Notes under the pieces: generated by a model | Databases searched by the model: none | Told to the model about the DNA's origin: nothing | What the model saw: only the letters and a program-made list of their open reading frames with translations | Translations under genes and position numbers: made by a program | Source: Marinobacter salinexigens | GTDB taxonomy: Bacteria > Pseudomonadota > Gammaproteobacteria > Pseudomonadales > Oleiphilaceae | NCBI RefSeq assembly: GCF_008370345.1 | Contig: NZ_VTUU01000001.1 | Span: 544,223 to 608,222, forward strand | DNA length: 64,000 nucleotides | Direction: 5' to 3' | Shown: positions 26,379 to 33,390 of the stretch, piece after piece | Layout: every line of letters starts with the position of its first letter | Numbering within the stretch: position 1 is the first letter of the stretch

Positions 26379-26774
26379 ATGAACTTGATCCTCTTAACAA
26401 TAAAAGATTGTGACTTTGCGCGACCGCTATGGGTTGAGGTGTATATCACTGAATCTTGGTTAAATCACACCAAGCACTTAATGTTTTCGGCCTCTTCTGT
26501 TGGAAGTGTCACTGTTGAAGCCGTTGGAAAGTGGCATCCAAGAACGGGCTACTCAGGGTTCAAACTGCAGGCAGTCTGTAAGTCAAACAGAGTGAGATTC
26601 AGGCTTTTTGGAGATGTAAATGGGAGGCGGGTTCTGACATCCGATATTGATATCAGGACACTTGACCAATTGAATCAAAGGTATGGCGCTAATGAAACAG
26701 TTTTTTATAGCAAGGACGTACCAGTGCTGATGGCAATCTATTACTCAACTAAACGGTTAGAGGTTTTTAAATAA
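26379..26774 (+). CDS. Hypothetical protein, 131 aa
   Basis: Started at MNLILLTIKDCDFARPLWVEVYI, since the frame back to 26319 overlaps the reductase gene. The product is a mix of beta-strand-like and polar segments with no signal peptide, membrane helix or motif I recognise. Base composition is lower in GC than the hydroxylase operon, and its stop codon touches a fragment of a transposase gene, so it may have arrived with mobile DNA, possibly as a former integron cassette, although I see no attC beside it. Confidence 0.5.
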   Translation: MNLILLTIKDCDFARPLWVEVYITESWLNHTKHLMFSASSVGSVTVEAVGKWHPRTGYSGFKLQAVCKSNRVRFRLFGDVNGRRVLTSDIDIRTLDQLNQRYGANETVFYSKDVPVLMAIYYSTKRLEVFK

Positions 26775-26831
26775 CGTTTGCTGGCTGCATTCAGCAACCT
26801 TTTGATCGGTGAAAAATATCTGCTGGCGTAG
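26775..26831 (+). pseudogene. 3' fragment of an IS5-family transposase gene
   Basis: Eighteen codons and a TAG encode RLLAAFSNLLIGEKYLLA, matching the last residues of the intact transposase at 26960-27904 (LLAAFSNLLIGEKYLLA) but with many synonymous base differences. It is therefore the relic of an older, related insertion and not a recent copy. It starts directly after the stop of the hypothetical gene and ends 57 bases before the left end of the intact element. Confidence 0.85.
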
Positions 26832-26888
26832 GCCTCAAGTTTGGGAATTCTCGAACATATGATGAAAGAAATGATTTGGGTCACTTAG

Positions 26889-28044
26889 GGAGACTCTGAA
26901 TAAGTCCCCAAAATCAGCGATAATACGGCCGTCGTCAACCGCATAGGATCGTTGCCACCATGGATCAGATCACCTTCTCCGAAGCCGAGTACCAGACCAA
27001 AAAGCGCAAAACCCGCCGCGAGATCTTTCTGGAACGGATGGACAAGCTGATTCCGTGGAAGCAGCTGGAAAAGAAGGTAGCCCGTTATTACCCCAAGGGC
27101 CAGAACGGACGGCCTCCCTATCCTTTGTCTGCCATGCTGCGCGTTCACTGCATGCAGTTGTTCTATAACCTCAGCGATCCGGCCATGGAAGATGCATTGT
27201 ACGAGATCGAATCCATGCGCCAGTTCGCTGGCCTGAAGCTCGATCGTCTGCCAGACGAAACAACGATCCTTAAGTTCCGTCATTTTCTGGAGCAGCATGG
27301 TCTCGGCAAGGTGCTGTTCAAAGAGGTGAACAAGCACCTGGAGAAAAACGGCCTGATGCTGCGTGAAGGCAGCATTGTTGATGCCACCATCATCTCTGCG
27401 TCCAGCTCCACAAAGAACAGTTCTGGCAAGCGCGATCCGGAGATGCACCAAACCCGAAAGGGCAACGAATGGCAGTTCGGCATGAAGATGCACATTGGCG
27501 TCGACGACACACTGGGCCTTATCCATAGCATCGACACCACTGCTGCCAATGTCCATGACATTGTGCCTTCCGGCAAACTGCTGCACGGTGAAGAGCGCCG
27601 AGTCTTTGGTGATGCCGGCTACCTCGGCATACAAAAGCGAGGCGAGCACAAGCACCGTAAAAATGTGTCTTGGTTCATCGCCAAGCGCCCGGGTTCACGG
27701 AAGGCCCTGAATGCTGACAAGCTGAAAGCCGAGAAAATCAAAGCCAGCATCCCCTCAAAAGTGGAACATCCGTTCCGGTACATCAAGCAGGTGTTCGGCT
27801 ACAACAAGGTTCGCTATCGCGGCCTGTCGAAAAACACCAACCGGCTGCACTTGTTGGCCGCGTTCAGTAATCTGTTAATCGGTGAAAAATACCTGCTGGC
27901 ATAGGGGCAGTGTGCCTATTTTCCGCCAAAATGGCGGGAAACGGGCAGAAAACATACAAATAAATGGAGAGTTGCGTCTGAATTTTCCGTTTTCTGCTGG
28001 CTCAAACGGATGCTGGTGAAAATCGACGGTTATTCAGACCTTCC
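26889..28044 (+). mobile_element. IS5-family insertion sequence (about 1156 bp)
   Basis: The ends GGAGACTCTGAATAAG (26889-26904) and, reversed from 28029-28044, GGAAGGTCTGAATAAC are imperfect inverted repeats (12 of 16) that resemble IS5 termini. A single transposase gene fills the element. The flanks are TTAG on the left and CTAG on the right, both fitting the IS5 target YTAR but not identical, so the duplication has either mutated or been scrambled by recombination with another copy. Confidence 0.88.
26960..27904 (+). CDS. IS5-family DDE transposase
   Basis: A 314-residue transposase, apparently intact. The N-terminal region (PLSAMLRVHCMQLFYNLSDPAMEDALYE in part) is the usual DNA-binding part; the catalytic triad is Asp in IVDATIISA, Asp in VFGDAGYLG, and Glu in KVEHPFRYIKQVFGY with the following Y of the (R)K(E) signature. 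Length and organisation match IS5 itself. It lies wholly inside the element at 26889-28044. Confidence 0.95.
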   Translation: MDQITFSEAEYQTKKRKTRREIFLERMDKLIPWKQLEKKVARYYPKGQNGRPPYPLSAMLRVHCMQLFYNLSDPAMEDALYEIESMRQFAGLKLDRLPDETTILKFRHFLEQHGLGKVLFKEVNKHLEKNGLMLREGSIVDATIISASSSTKNSSGKRDPEMHQTRKGNEWQFGMKMHIGVDDTLGLIHSIDTTAANVHDIVPSGKLLHGEERRVFGDAGYLGIQKRGEHKHRKNVSWFIAKRPGSRKALNADKLKAEKIKASIPSKVEHPFRYIKQVFGYNKVRYRGLSKNTNRLHLLAAFSNLLIGEKYLLA

Positions 28045-28310
28045 CTAGTGGAGTTGGAGCGTTGGCAAAGAATGGTGAGCCCAGCGGTGTTGAACGCCAG
28101 GAAAAGTGGGGAAGTCCTATTCGGAATACTGAAGACGGCTTGTTCGGCATTATTGCAATAATGACGAATCGTCGCTATTGCGGCTCCGTAAAACTCCGGG
28201 TTCGTAAGGTGTTGTTTTGGAATGATTATTTTTATTGGGTGCTTCGGGCGATGAGTGTTATGCCGCGTTCGGTATTTTTGCAATAACGAAGCATTCCATC
28301 TAATACGCTG
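28045..28310. other. Gap between IS and first mapped cassette, possible cassette relic
   Basis: This 266-base stretch contains a 74-codon plus-strand frame (28062-28286, MAKNGEPSGVERQEKW...) and an overlapping minus-strand frame; neither has a good ribosome site or a motif, and I do not call either a gene. The plus frame ends directly at ATAACGAAGC, which can pair imperfectly with GCTGTTAT just before 28317, so this may be the damaged end of an older cassette into which the insertion sequence landed. Confidence 0.35.
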
Positions 28311-28364
28311 TTATACGGCATTGTGCGAATTTGCGTTTCGGATCGTACGTTCTTCTAATTATTT

Positions 28365-30401
28365 ATGGAGAAAAAATTGAAGAAAATTGACCTTCACATG
28401 CATACAGTGCCTACGATTAGTGATGCTCACTTTGATTTTTCGTTAGAGAAATTAGAGGAGTATGTTAAAACAGCCGAACTCGACGCTATAGCAATAACAA
28501 ATCATGACGTGTTCGATTTGGCACAATTTAGAGAAATCGATAAAACGCTTGACTGTGTTGTTTTTCCAGGTATTGAGATAAATCTAGCTAAAGGTCATAT
28601 TCTTCTCATTTCTGAAAATGAACATTTAGATGAGTTTCAAATCAAAACTCAAGCCGTAACTGAAAAAATCAAGGTTATAGGTGACTTTATTAGCGTAGAT
28701 GAGTTGTTCCATATTTTTGGTGACCTCAATAAATACTTGCTTATCCCCCATTATGAAAAAAAGCCATCCATATCGCGACAGACGATTGACCAAATGGGCG
28801 AATTCATATCTGCTGGTGAAGTTGATAGCCCCAAAAAATTTATTCGTTTGGCTAAAGATGACACAGAATTGACGCCAGTTATTTTTAGTGATGTAAGAAT
28901 TCGTGAAGGTATGAGCAAGTTCCCATCAAGACAAACATATATCGACTGTGGAGATATTTCCCTTAGTTCATTGAAATATAGCTTGCGTGATAGAAATAAA
29001 GTAGCTCTATCTAGGTCAGAGGGGAATTCACTATTTCAGGTTTTTGACGATGGTCAGAAGCTATCCACCGGACTTAATATTGTTCTAGGTGCACGATCTT
29101 CAGGGAAGACTGAAACGCTAACTCAGATAAGCAATGACTGCGAAAATGTAAAATATATTCCACAATTTTCACTTGTTCAAAGAGATGACGTTAACTATGA
29201 AAAAGAATTCAATGACGATGTCGCTCGGAAGAAGAGTGTATTCGCTGATAAGCATCTGACTCCATTCAAGACTGTTCTCGATGATGTGTTAAATATTAAT
29301 CTTAGAGTTAATCAACGAAAGGTTGAAGATTATCTATCAACACTTCTAAAGTCGGCAGAAGAGGCAGAGAAATATGACGCATTCTCTAAAGTGGCACTCT
29401 TTAATGAAACGCAATTTGAAGTGGCCCAGGATAAGGGGCTTGGAGATCTTATCGGTTCTGTTCGACAACTGATAGAGAACATCGAATATAGAGGGATCAT
29501 TGACAAACATATTGATGTAAATAACTTGAAAGCTTTGGCAATGGAGTTAATTGAGCTTCTTTGGTCAAAAGCGTATGAAAGAAAGAAGAGAAGTTTTGTA
29601 AATGACATCGTTAGAGATGTCAAAAGTAAGCTCCAACTAAGAACGTCAGCGACACAAGTTAAAGATGTCGACCTATACAGGGTTATGATTGAGCACAGGA
29701 AGGTTTTAAAATTCAACCAAATTGCAAAGTTACTACAAACTGAGAAGGTAATATTTCAGGAGAATATTCAGGGATTTAAGGTGGTTTGCAAGCAGCGAGC
29801 ATTTAATGGTGCTGGCGAAATTTTGCGTGTAAGTGGGCAAAAGGTTGGTTTCAGCGACGCCTATAAAGAATATGCTTCACCTTATAAGTATCTCATTGCA
29901 TTAAAGGAAAATGGAGCTTGGACTCAATCCGAATTTTATAAGTACTTTGCATGCATTGAATATGAAATACTCAACAGAGATGGATTCAAGGTGTCAGGTG
30001 GTGAAAGGTCTGAATTTCGTCTTTTGCAGGAAATCAAAGATGCACAAAACTTTGATTATCTGTTGATAGATGAACCAGAGTCGTCGTTTGATAACCTTTT
30101 CCTAAAAGGCGAAGCTAATCAAATGCTGAAAGAGATATCTAAGACAATGCCGGTAGTCGTTGTCACCCATAATAGTACAGTTGGAGCTTCAATCAATGCA
30201 GATTATATGGTGTACACATCAAAAGAGATTGAAGATGATGAGATCGTATATAGAAGGTATTCAGGGTACCCATCTGACAAAGAACTTTGTTCAGTTGACG
30301 GAAAAACAATAAACAATTTCCAGGTTACCATGAACACACTGGAGGCTGGCGAAGAAGCTTATGTTGATAGAAGAGGTGGCTATGAAAGCATTAAAAATTG
30401 A
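28365..30401 (+). CDS. PHP-domain phosphoesterase fused to ABC/SMC-like ATPase (candidate defence protein)
   Basis: A 678-residue two-domain protein. Residues 8-220 read as a PHP metal-dependent phosphoesterase (LHMHT with His11/His13, NHD at 46-48, GIEIN with Glu71, late IPH and FSDVR). Residues 230-650 are an ABC-type ATPase: Walker A GARSSGKT 242-249, a long helical insert with coiled-coil character (315-470), signature VSGGERSE 543-550, Walker B YLLIDEP 565-571 and switch THN 601-603. PHP enzymes cleave phosphoesters, and such fusions to SMC-like ATPases occur in bacterial conflict loci; a TrlF-like family is a possible home. It is the main gene of integron cassette 1, is strongly AT-rich, and overlaps a small partner gene. 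No tested function is claimed. Confidence 0.85.
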   Translation: MEKKLKKIDLHMHTVPTISDAHFDFSLEKLEEYVKTAELDAIAITNHDVFDLAQFREIDKTLDCVVFPGIEINLAKGHILLISENEHLDEFQIKTQAVTEKIKVIGDFISVDELFHIFGDLNKYLLIPHYEKKPSISRQTIDQMGEFISAGEVDSPKKFIRLAKDDTELTPVIFSDVRIREGMSKFPSRQTYIDCGDISLSSLKYSLRDRNKVALSRSEGNSLFQVFDDGQKLSTGLNIVLGARSSGKTETLTQISNDCENVKYIPQFSLVQRDDVNYEKEFNDDVARKKSVFADKHLTPFKTVLDDVLNINLRVNQRKVEDYLSTLLKSAEEAEKYDAFSKVALFNETQFEVAQDKGLGDLIGSVRQLIENIEYRGIIDKHIDVNNLKALAMELIELLWSKAYERKKRSFVNDIVRDVKSKLQLRTSATQVKDVDLYRVMIEHRKVLKFNQIAKLLQTEKVIFQENIQGFKVVCKQRAFNGAGEILRVSGQKVGFSDAYKEYASPYKYLIALKENGAWTQSEFYKYFACIEYEILNRDGFKVSGGERSEFRLLQEIKDAQNFDYLLIDEPESSFDNLFLKGEANQMLKEISKTMPVVVVTHNSTVGASINADYMVYTSKEIEDDEIVYRRYSGYPSDKELCSVDGKTINNFQVTMNTLEAGEEAYVDRRGGYESIKN

Positions 30402-30672
30402 AAATAGTCAGGGACACTTCCTGACAGAAGACGGTACGTATGAAACTATCGATAAAATAGATAAGACAATTCTTTTGAAGTTAGTTAATGCGGCTCTAGA
30501 GGAAGGCTTCAAAATCGATGAGTACAATGAAGATAACCTAAAGAACCAAGCTCATCAAATTATATATAAAAGTATCAGTGAAAAGCTTAACGATTTACAC
30601 AATAGAAGAAATCAGTTTCGTGATGAGTCAGAGCGGCTGTATCTAGATGAATACGAAAAGTATAAATCTTGA
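30382..30672 (+). CDS. Small partner protein of the PHP-ATPase (96 aa)
   Basis: Started at MKALKIENSQGHFLTEDG with GAGGTGG just upstream; the frame opens 20 bases before the PHP-ATPase stop, so the two are probably translationally coupled. The product is acidic to neutral, with a short beta-like N-terminus and a long charged helix (QIIYKSISEKLNDLHNRRNQFRDESE). No family recognised. Its size and position suit an antitoxin, immunity or regulatory subunit, but nothing in the sequence proves that. It ends 37 bases before the cassette's attC. Confidence 0.8.
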   Translation: MKALKIENSQGHFLTEDGTYETIDKIDKTILLKLVNAALEEGFKIDEYNEDNLKNQAHQIIYKSISEKLNDLHNRRNQFRDESERLYLDEYEKYKS

Positions 30673-30708
30673 TATCGGCGATGTTGAAACCAGATCCGTT
30701 TAAATGCC

Positions 30709-30780
30709 GTATAACAAGTTGCTGCACACGGAAAAATTACTCGCTACGCTCCCAATTTTCCGGTGAGCAAAGCGTTAGTG
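30709..30780 (+). other. attC site 1 (end of PHP-ATPase cassette)
   Basis: A 72-base site running from GTATAACAAG to AGCGTTAGTG. The inner arms (CACACGGAAAAATT...AATTTTCCGGTG) pair around a TACTCGCTACGCTCCC loop. The crossover is expected between G30774 and T30775. The first box and three to four bases beyond it (TGCCGTATAAC, 30705-30715) are the exact complement of 28310-28320, the cassette's other end. Confidence 0.88.
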
Positions 30781-30799
30781 AGCAAGTTGGAGATAAAGC

Positions 30800-31705
30800 G
30801 TGACGGATAGTGTGGGAATAACTGATTTGATGATTCTGGCAACTGGCGTTGCTGGAGGCTATTTTGTCTCGCGTCACTTTCATAAAAAGCAATCCATCGA
30901 ATCAAATACCTCACACGCAGAGTTGGTTTCGAAATTGGATGGCATATACGAACAAGCTTTAAGAAACGGTATAAGACAAGCAGGCGTCATTGAATCTGTG
31001 AGGAAGGTTAATGAAGAAGTAGCGGGACTATCCGATTTAATCGAGATCAAAGAAAAGATGGAAGAGTCTGTAACAGCGATTTCTCGAAGCCGCGTCGAAG
31101 ACAACTCTTGGATTGATGAGGTCTTAAGATACAAGGCGCTCGGTGACAGATGGTCGGAATTGGTCGCAGATCAGCTTACATTAAGAATCTTGTCAAATGG
31201 TGGAGCGCTGTCCAAAGCTAGACTGCTCTCAGTGCATAAAGAGTTGTTTCCAGATAATTTTCCGTGGGCTGGTAGATTTCGCAACCAACACGTTTGGGTG
31301 GTAGATACTTATGGTACCGCTGCTCGTATTGTGGATCAGGCTCAGGCAGAGACGAAAATGCAACCCATTGATCATGACAAAATCGAGGCCAATCTTGACA
31401 GGCTTTTTGGTCATTGGAATTCGATCATCGGATCCTTGGCCGGCCAGGCCGCAAAAGTGAAAGTTGATGAAATTGCTAATTTCCATCATGACTTTGAAAT
31501 AATTCACCCATTTTTGGATGGAAATGGTCGAATTGGGCGAATGCTGGTCGAAGAACAGCTCAGCTTTTTGTTCAAGCTCCCGATCTCATTTAAGGCTGAA
31601 AGGCAAGACTACTATCGTGCGATGCGGATGATGGATATGGGCGATAAGAAGCCATTTATAGATCTTCTTTGTACCGAGCTGGAGAGGTTTAATGTTGCTC
31701 ACTAA
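30800..31705 (+). CDS. Fic-domain protein (probable AMP/NMP-transferase)
   Basis: A 301-residue protein with a GTG start. Residues 7-24 form a possible N-terminal membrane anchor (ITDLMILATGVAGGYFV); the Fic core occupies about 95-290 with the complete catalytic motif HPFLDGNGRIGR at 236-247 and the flap-like segment near WVVDTYGT. Fic enzymes usually transfer AMP to a hydroxyl side chain. Residues SRVEDN (97-102) sit where the auto-inhibitory (S/T)xxxE(G/N) helix would be but match it poorly. It is the only gene of cassette 2; its TAA lies inside the attC. Fic proteins occur as toxins and in phage defence. Confidence 0.9.
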   Translation: MTDSVGITDLMILATGVAGGYFVSRHFHKKQSIESNTSHAELVSKLDGIYEQALRNGIRQAGVIESVRKVNEEVAGLSDLIEIKEKMEESVTAISRSRVEDNSWIDEVLRYKALGDRWSELVADQLTLRILSNGGALSKARLLSVHKELFPDNFPWAGRFRNQHVWVVDTYGTAARIVDQAQAETKMQPIDHDKIEANLDRLFGHWNSIIGSLAGQAAKVKVDEIANFHHDFEIIHPFLDGNGRIGRMLVEEQLSFLFKLPISFKAERQDYYRAMRMMDMGDKKPFIDLLCTELERFNVAH

Positions 31706-31759
31706 CAATGCCATGCAGCCGACGCTCGTACCTCACGCGGCTGATGGCAGGCGTTAAAG
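31700..31759 (+). other. attC site 2 (end of Fic cassette)
   Basis: A 60-base site from CACTAACAATG to GGCGTTAAAG. GCCATGCAGCCG pairs with CGGCTGATGGC (one unpaired base, the usual asymmetry), with a loop of about 15 bases. CACTAAC is the reverse complement of GTTAGTG at the cassette's 5' end (30774-30780). Confidence 0.92.
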
Positions 31760-31772
31760 GTAAGAGGAAACT

Positions 31773-32591
31773 ATGAGCAACATCTTGGAAGTTGATCTTG
31801 ATAAGAAAATGGAAATTACCATAAAAAACGAGCTCCCTGTTTCCTTGAAAGATCTATCGCTTTCTCTACTGTCGTTCAATCATCAGTTTCATAAATTCGT
31901 CGAATCTGAGACCGATCGCGAAACTGACATTGGTTCGGAGCTCCTCATTAAAGAGGTTCGCAAGGGGTCGATCGTTATTGAGCTCGTTTCGCAGGCTGCG
32001 CCCATTGTTCCGCTACTTTGGAATGGTGGAACGCTATCGCAGTGGTCGGGAGTTGTTCAGGGAATCTGCCATTGGTTACTAGGTAAGATCGCGTCGCCGC
32101 CAAAGGAAATGACGAAACAAGACCTTCAGGAGTGGAATAAATTCGTCGAGCCCGTTGCAAAAGATCATGGCTCCCAGATGAATATCAATGTTTCCGATGG
32201 TGGAACTGTAATCAATAATTTCACCATCAACTCTACAGAAGCCAACGCAATCCAAAATGAAATAAGCCGCAAGATTGAACAGCTAGATGAGCCTCAAGAC
32301 CATATCCACAGACGCAAGGTTATGTACTGGTATCAAGCAAAGTTTGACCCCGACTCAGAAACAGGCAATCGAGCTATCATTGATGATCTCTCAAAAAAGA
32401 GCATGAAAGTAATATTTGAGAATAACGCGGTGAAAGATGCCATGCTTCATCCATCTGAAGAATTTAAAAAGCAGTGGCACGAGTTAGCATATGTTGTAGA
32501 CGTTGAGGTTGAAACGGTTCGGGGAGTTCCGAAGATGTATAAGGTATTACGCTACTACCCCGAATACACCTTCGACCCCGAAGAGGAATGA
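31773..32591 (+). CDS. Cassette protein of unknown function (272 aa)
   Basis: Sole gene of cassette 3. The N-terminal third (MEITIKNELPVSLKDLSLSLL) looks like an alpha/beta sensor-type domain ending in KGSIVIELVSQAAPIVPLLW, a pattern seen in many bacterial proteins of unknown role; a hydrophobic but probably not spanning stretch follows (WSGVVQGICHWLLGKI, 91-106), then a Ser/Thr/Asn-rich link (INVSDGGTVINNFTIN) and a helix-strand C-terminal domain. No catalytic motif is visible. AGAGGAAACT precedes the ATG. No close family recognised. Confidence 0.85.
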   Translation: MSNILEVDLDKKMEITIKNELPVSLKDLSLSLLSFNHQFHKFVESETDRETDIGSELLIKEVRKGSIVIELVSQAAPIVPLLWNGGTLSQWSGVVQGICHWLLGKIASPPKEMTKQDLQEWNKFVEPVAKDHGSQMNINVSDGGTVINNFTINSTEANAIQNEISRKIEQLDEPQDHIHRRKVMYWYQAKFDPDSETGNRAIIDDLSKKSMKVIFENNAVKDAMLHPSEEFKKQWHELAYVVDVEVETVRGVPKMYKVLRYYPEYTFDPEEE

Positions 32592-32593
32592 CC

Positions 32594-32652
32594 TTTAACA
32601 ATTGCAGTCAGGGGACGCTCCTGACGTCGCGTTCGGCTGCAAGCGTTAGCAA
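32594..32652 (+). other. attC site 3
   Basis: A 59-base site from CTTTAACAATTGCAG to CTGCAAGCGTTAGCA; TTGCAG/CTGCAA form the inner arms, and a second hairpin (TCAGGGGACGCTCCTGA) lies within. CTTTAAC complements GTTAAAG at the 5' end of cassette 3. Confidence 0.92.
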
Positions 32653-32679
32653 TTAAACCAATCTCAAGGAGTGAGTAGG

Positions 32680-33012
32680 ATGAAACTAACCAGAGAAAAT
32701 CGGTTTCCTGTATCGACGATAGAAACCGGCTGTGTGCCTTTCAACCTCAAACAGAAAGCCAGAGAGGGCTATAAAGTTGGGGAAAATCCGGTAAAAGATA
32801 CTGGTGAGTATGTCGACACATTCACCGAGGCATTGGAAAGGCTAAGAGCAATGCGCATAGCGGGATGGCGGGACTACGGCGCGGGAAATAGTCAGGGCGC
32901 TCGGAGAGCCATAGGCTGGGTTACAAAAGCTGATGCCGAGCGTCTACTTGGTGAAAAGGATACGGAAAAGCGAATAGCGTTGTATCGGTCCATTATAGAC
33001 GTGGTGCTTTAA
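32680..33012 (+). CDS. Cassette protein of unknown function (110 aa)
   Basis: Started at ATG 32680 (MKLTRENRFPVSTIETGC) because AAGGAG lies eight bases upstream; an in-frame GTG nine bases earlier is too close to it. The product is a small charged protein with FTEALERLRAMRIAGWRDYGAGNSQGARRAIGWV as its most distinctive part (shown only in part elsewhere). It resembles the small hypothetical proteins common in Vibrio-type and other chromosomal cassettes. Sole gene of cassette 4; the stop falls three bases before the attC. Confidence 0.8.
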   Translation: MKLTRENRFPVSTIETGCVPFNLKQKAREGYKVGENPVKDTGEYVDTFTEALERLRAMRIAGWRDYGAGNSQGARRAIGWVTKADAERLLGEKDTEKRIALYRSIIDVVL

Positions 33013-33014
33013 GT

Positions 33015-33133
33015 TGCTAACAAGCGGCTTAAGGTCGTTCCCGGCCTCCCGGCCTCCCGGCCTCCCGGCCTCCCGGCCTCCCGGCCGTCCACCGGACGTT
33101 CCTGTCGGGGCGCCGCTTATCTCATCGTTAGTT
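33015..33133 (+). other. attC site 4, with expanded repeat loop
   Basis: A 119-base site from TGCTAACAAGCGGC to GCCGCTTATCTCATCGTTAGTT; AAGCGGC/GCCGCTT are the inner arms and TGCTAAC complements GTTAGCA at the 5' end of cassette 4. The variable central part is lengthened by five tandem 8-base units. This is the last recognisable attC; no following cassette carries the complement of its GTTAGTT. Confidence 0.88.
33041..33086 (+). repeat. Five tandem CCGGCCTC units inside attC 4
   Basis: CCGGCCTC occurs five times without a mismatch at 33041-33080, followed by a partial CCGGCC. Perfect identity of the units suggests recent slippage. It lies in the apical, normally variable part of the attC and is far richer in GC than the cassette coding sequence. 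Confidence 0.95.
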
Positions 33134-33390
33134 ACGAATGTAATTGCTGTAACGATCACAACGCTTGTCAAAGCCGGGCGTGCTTTGGCTATAACCTGGA
33201 CCTTGCTGGCAGGTGAGGATAATAGGCCTGGTCGCGCGGCTTGATCAAGGCTGGGAGCTAAAACCGGTAGTAAAACCGGGACAGATTTATTTACGGTAGA
33301 TGCGGTTACGGTGGGGTACCGATATAGTCTTTGATCACGCGAATGGTTGTTCGCGGTTTCTAAACGAGTAAAAGGAAGGGAAGCGTATTC

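Larger units (their letters stand above)
28311..33127 (+). mobile_element. Integron cassette array without integrase (CALIN-like), four cassettes
   Basis: Four head-to-tail cassettes, all on the plus strand: 28311-30774, 30775-31753, 31754-32646 and 32647-33127. Each ends in an attC whose first box is the exact reverse complement of the bases at that cassette's own beginning, as expected if each was excised and inserted as a circle (GTATAAC with GTTATAC; CACTAAC with GTTAGTG; CTTTAAC with GTTAAAG; TGCTAAC with GTTAGCA). No integrase gene or attI is visible in the window. The array is AT-richer than its surroundings, especially cassette 1. Confidence 0.88.

Noticed and set aside
28287..28316. 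Possible fifth attC before cassette 1
   Set aside because: ATAACGAAGC and GCTGTTAT pair only loosely, the span is about 35 bases, and no inner-arm pattern is visible; kept only as a possible relic.
33255..33300. AAAACCGGGACAGATTTATTT, similar to sequences often near RAYT transposases
   Set aside because: No inverted partner and no transposase gene nearby; too short to call.
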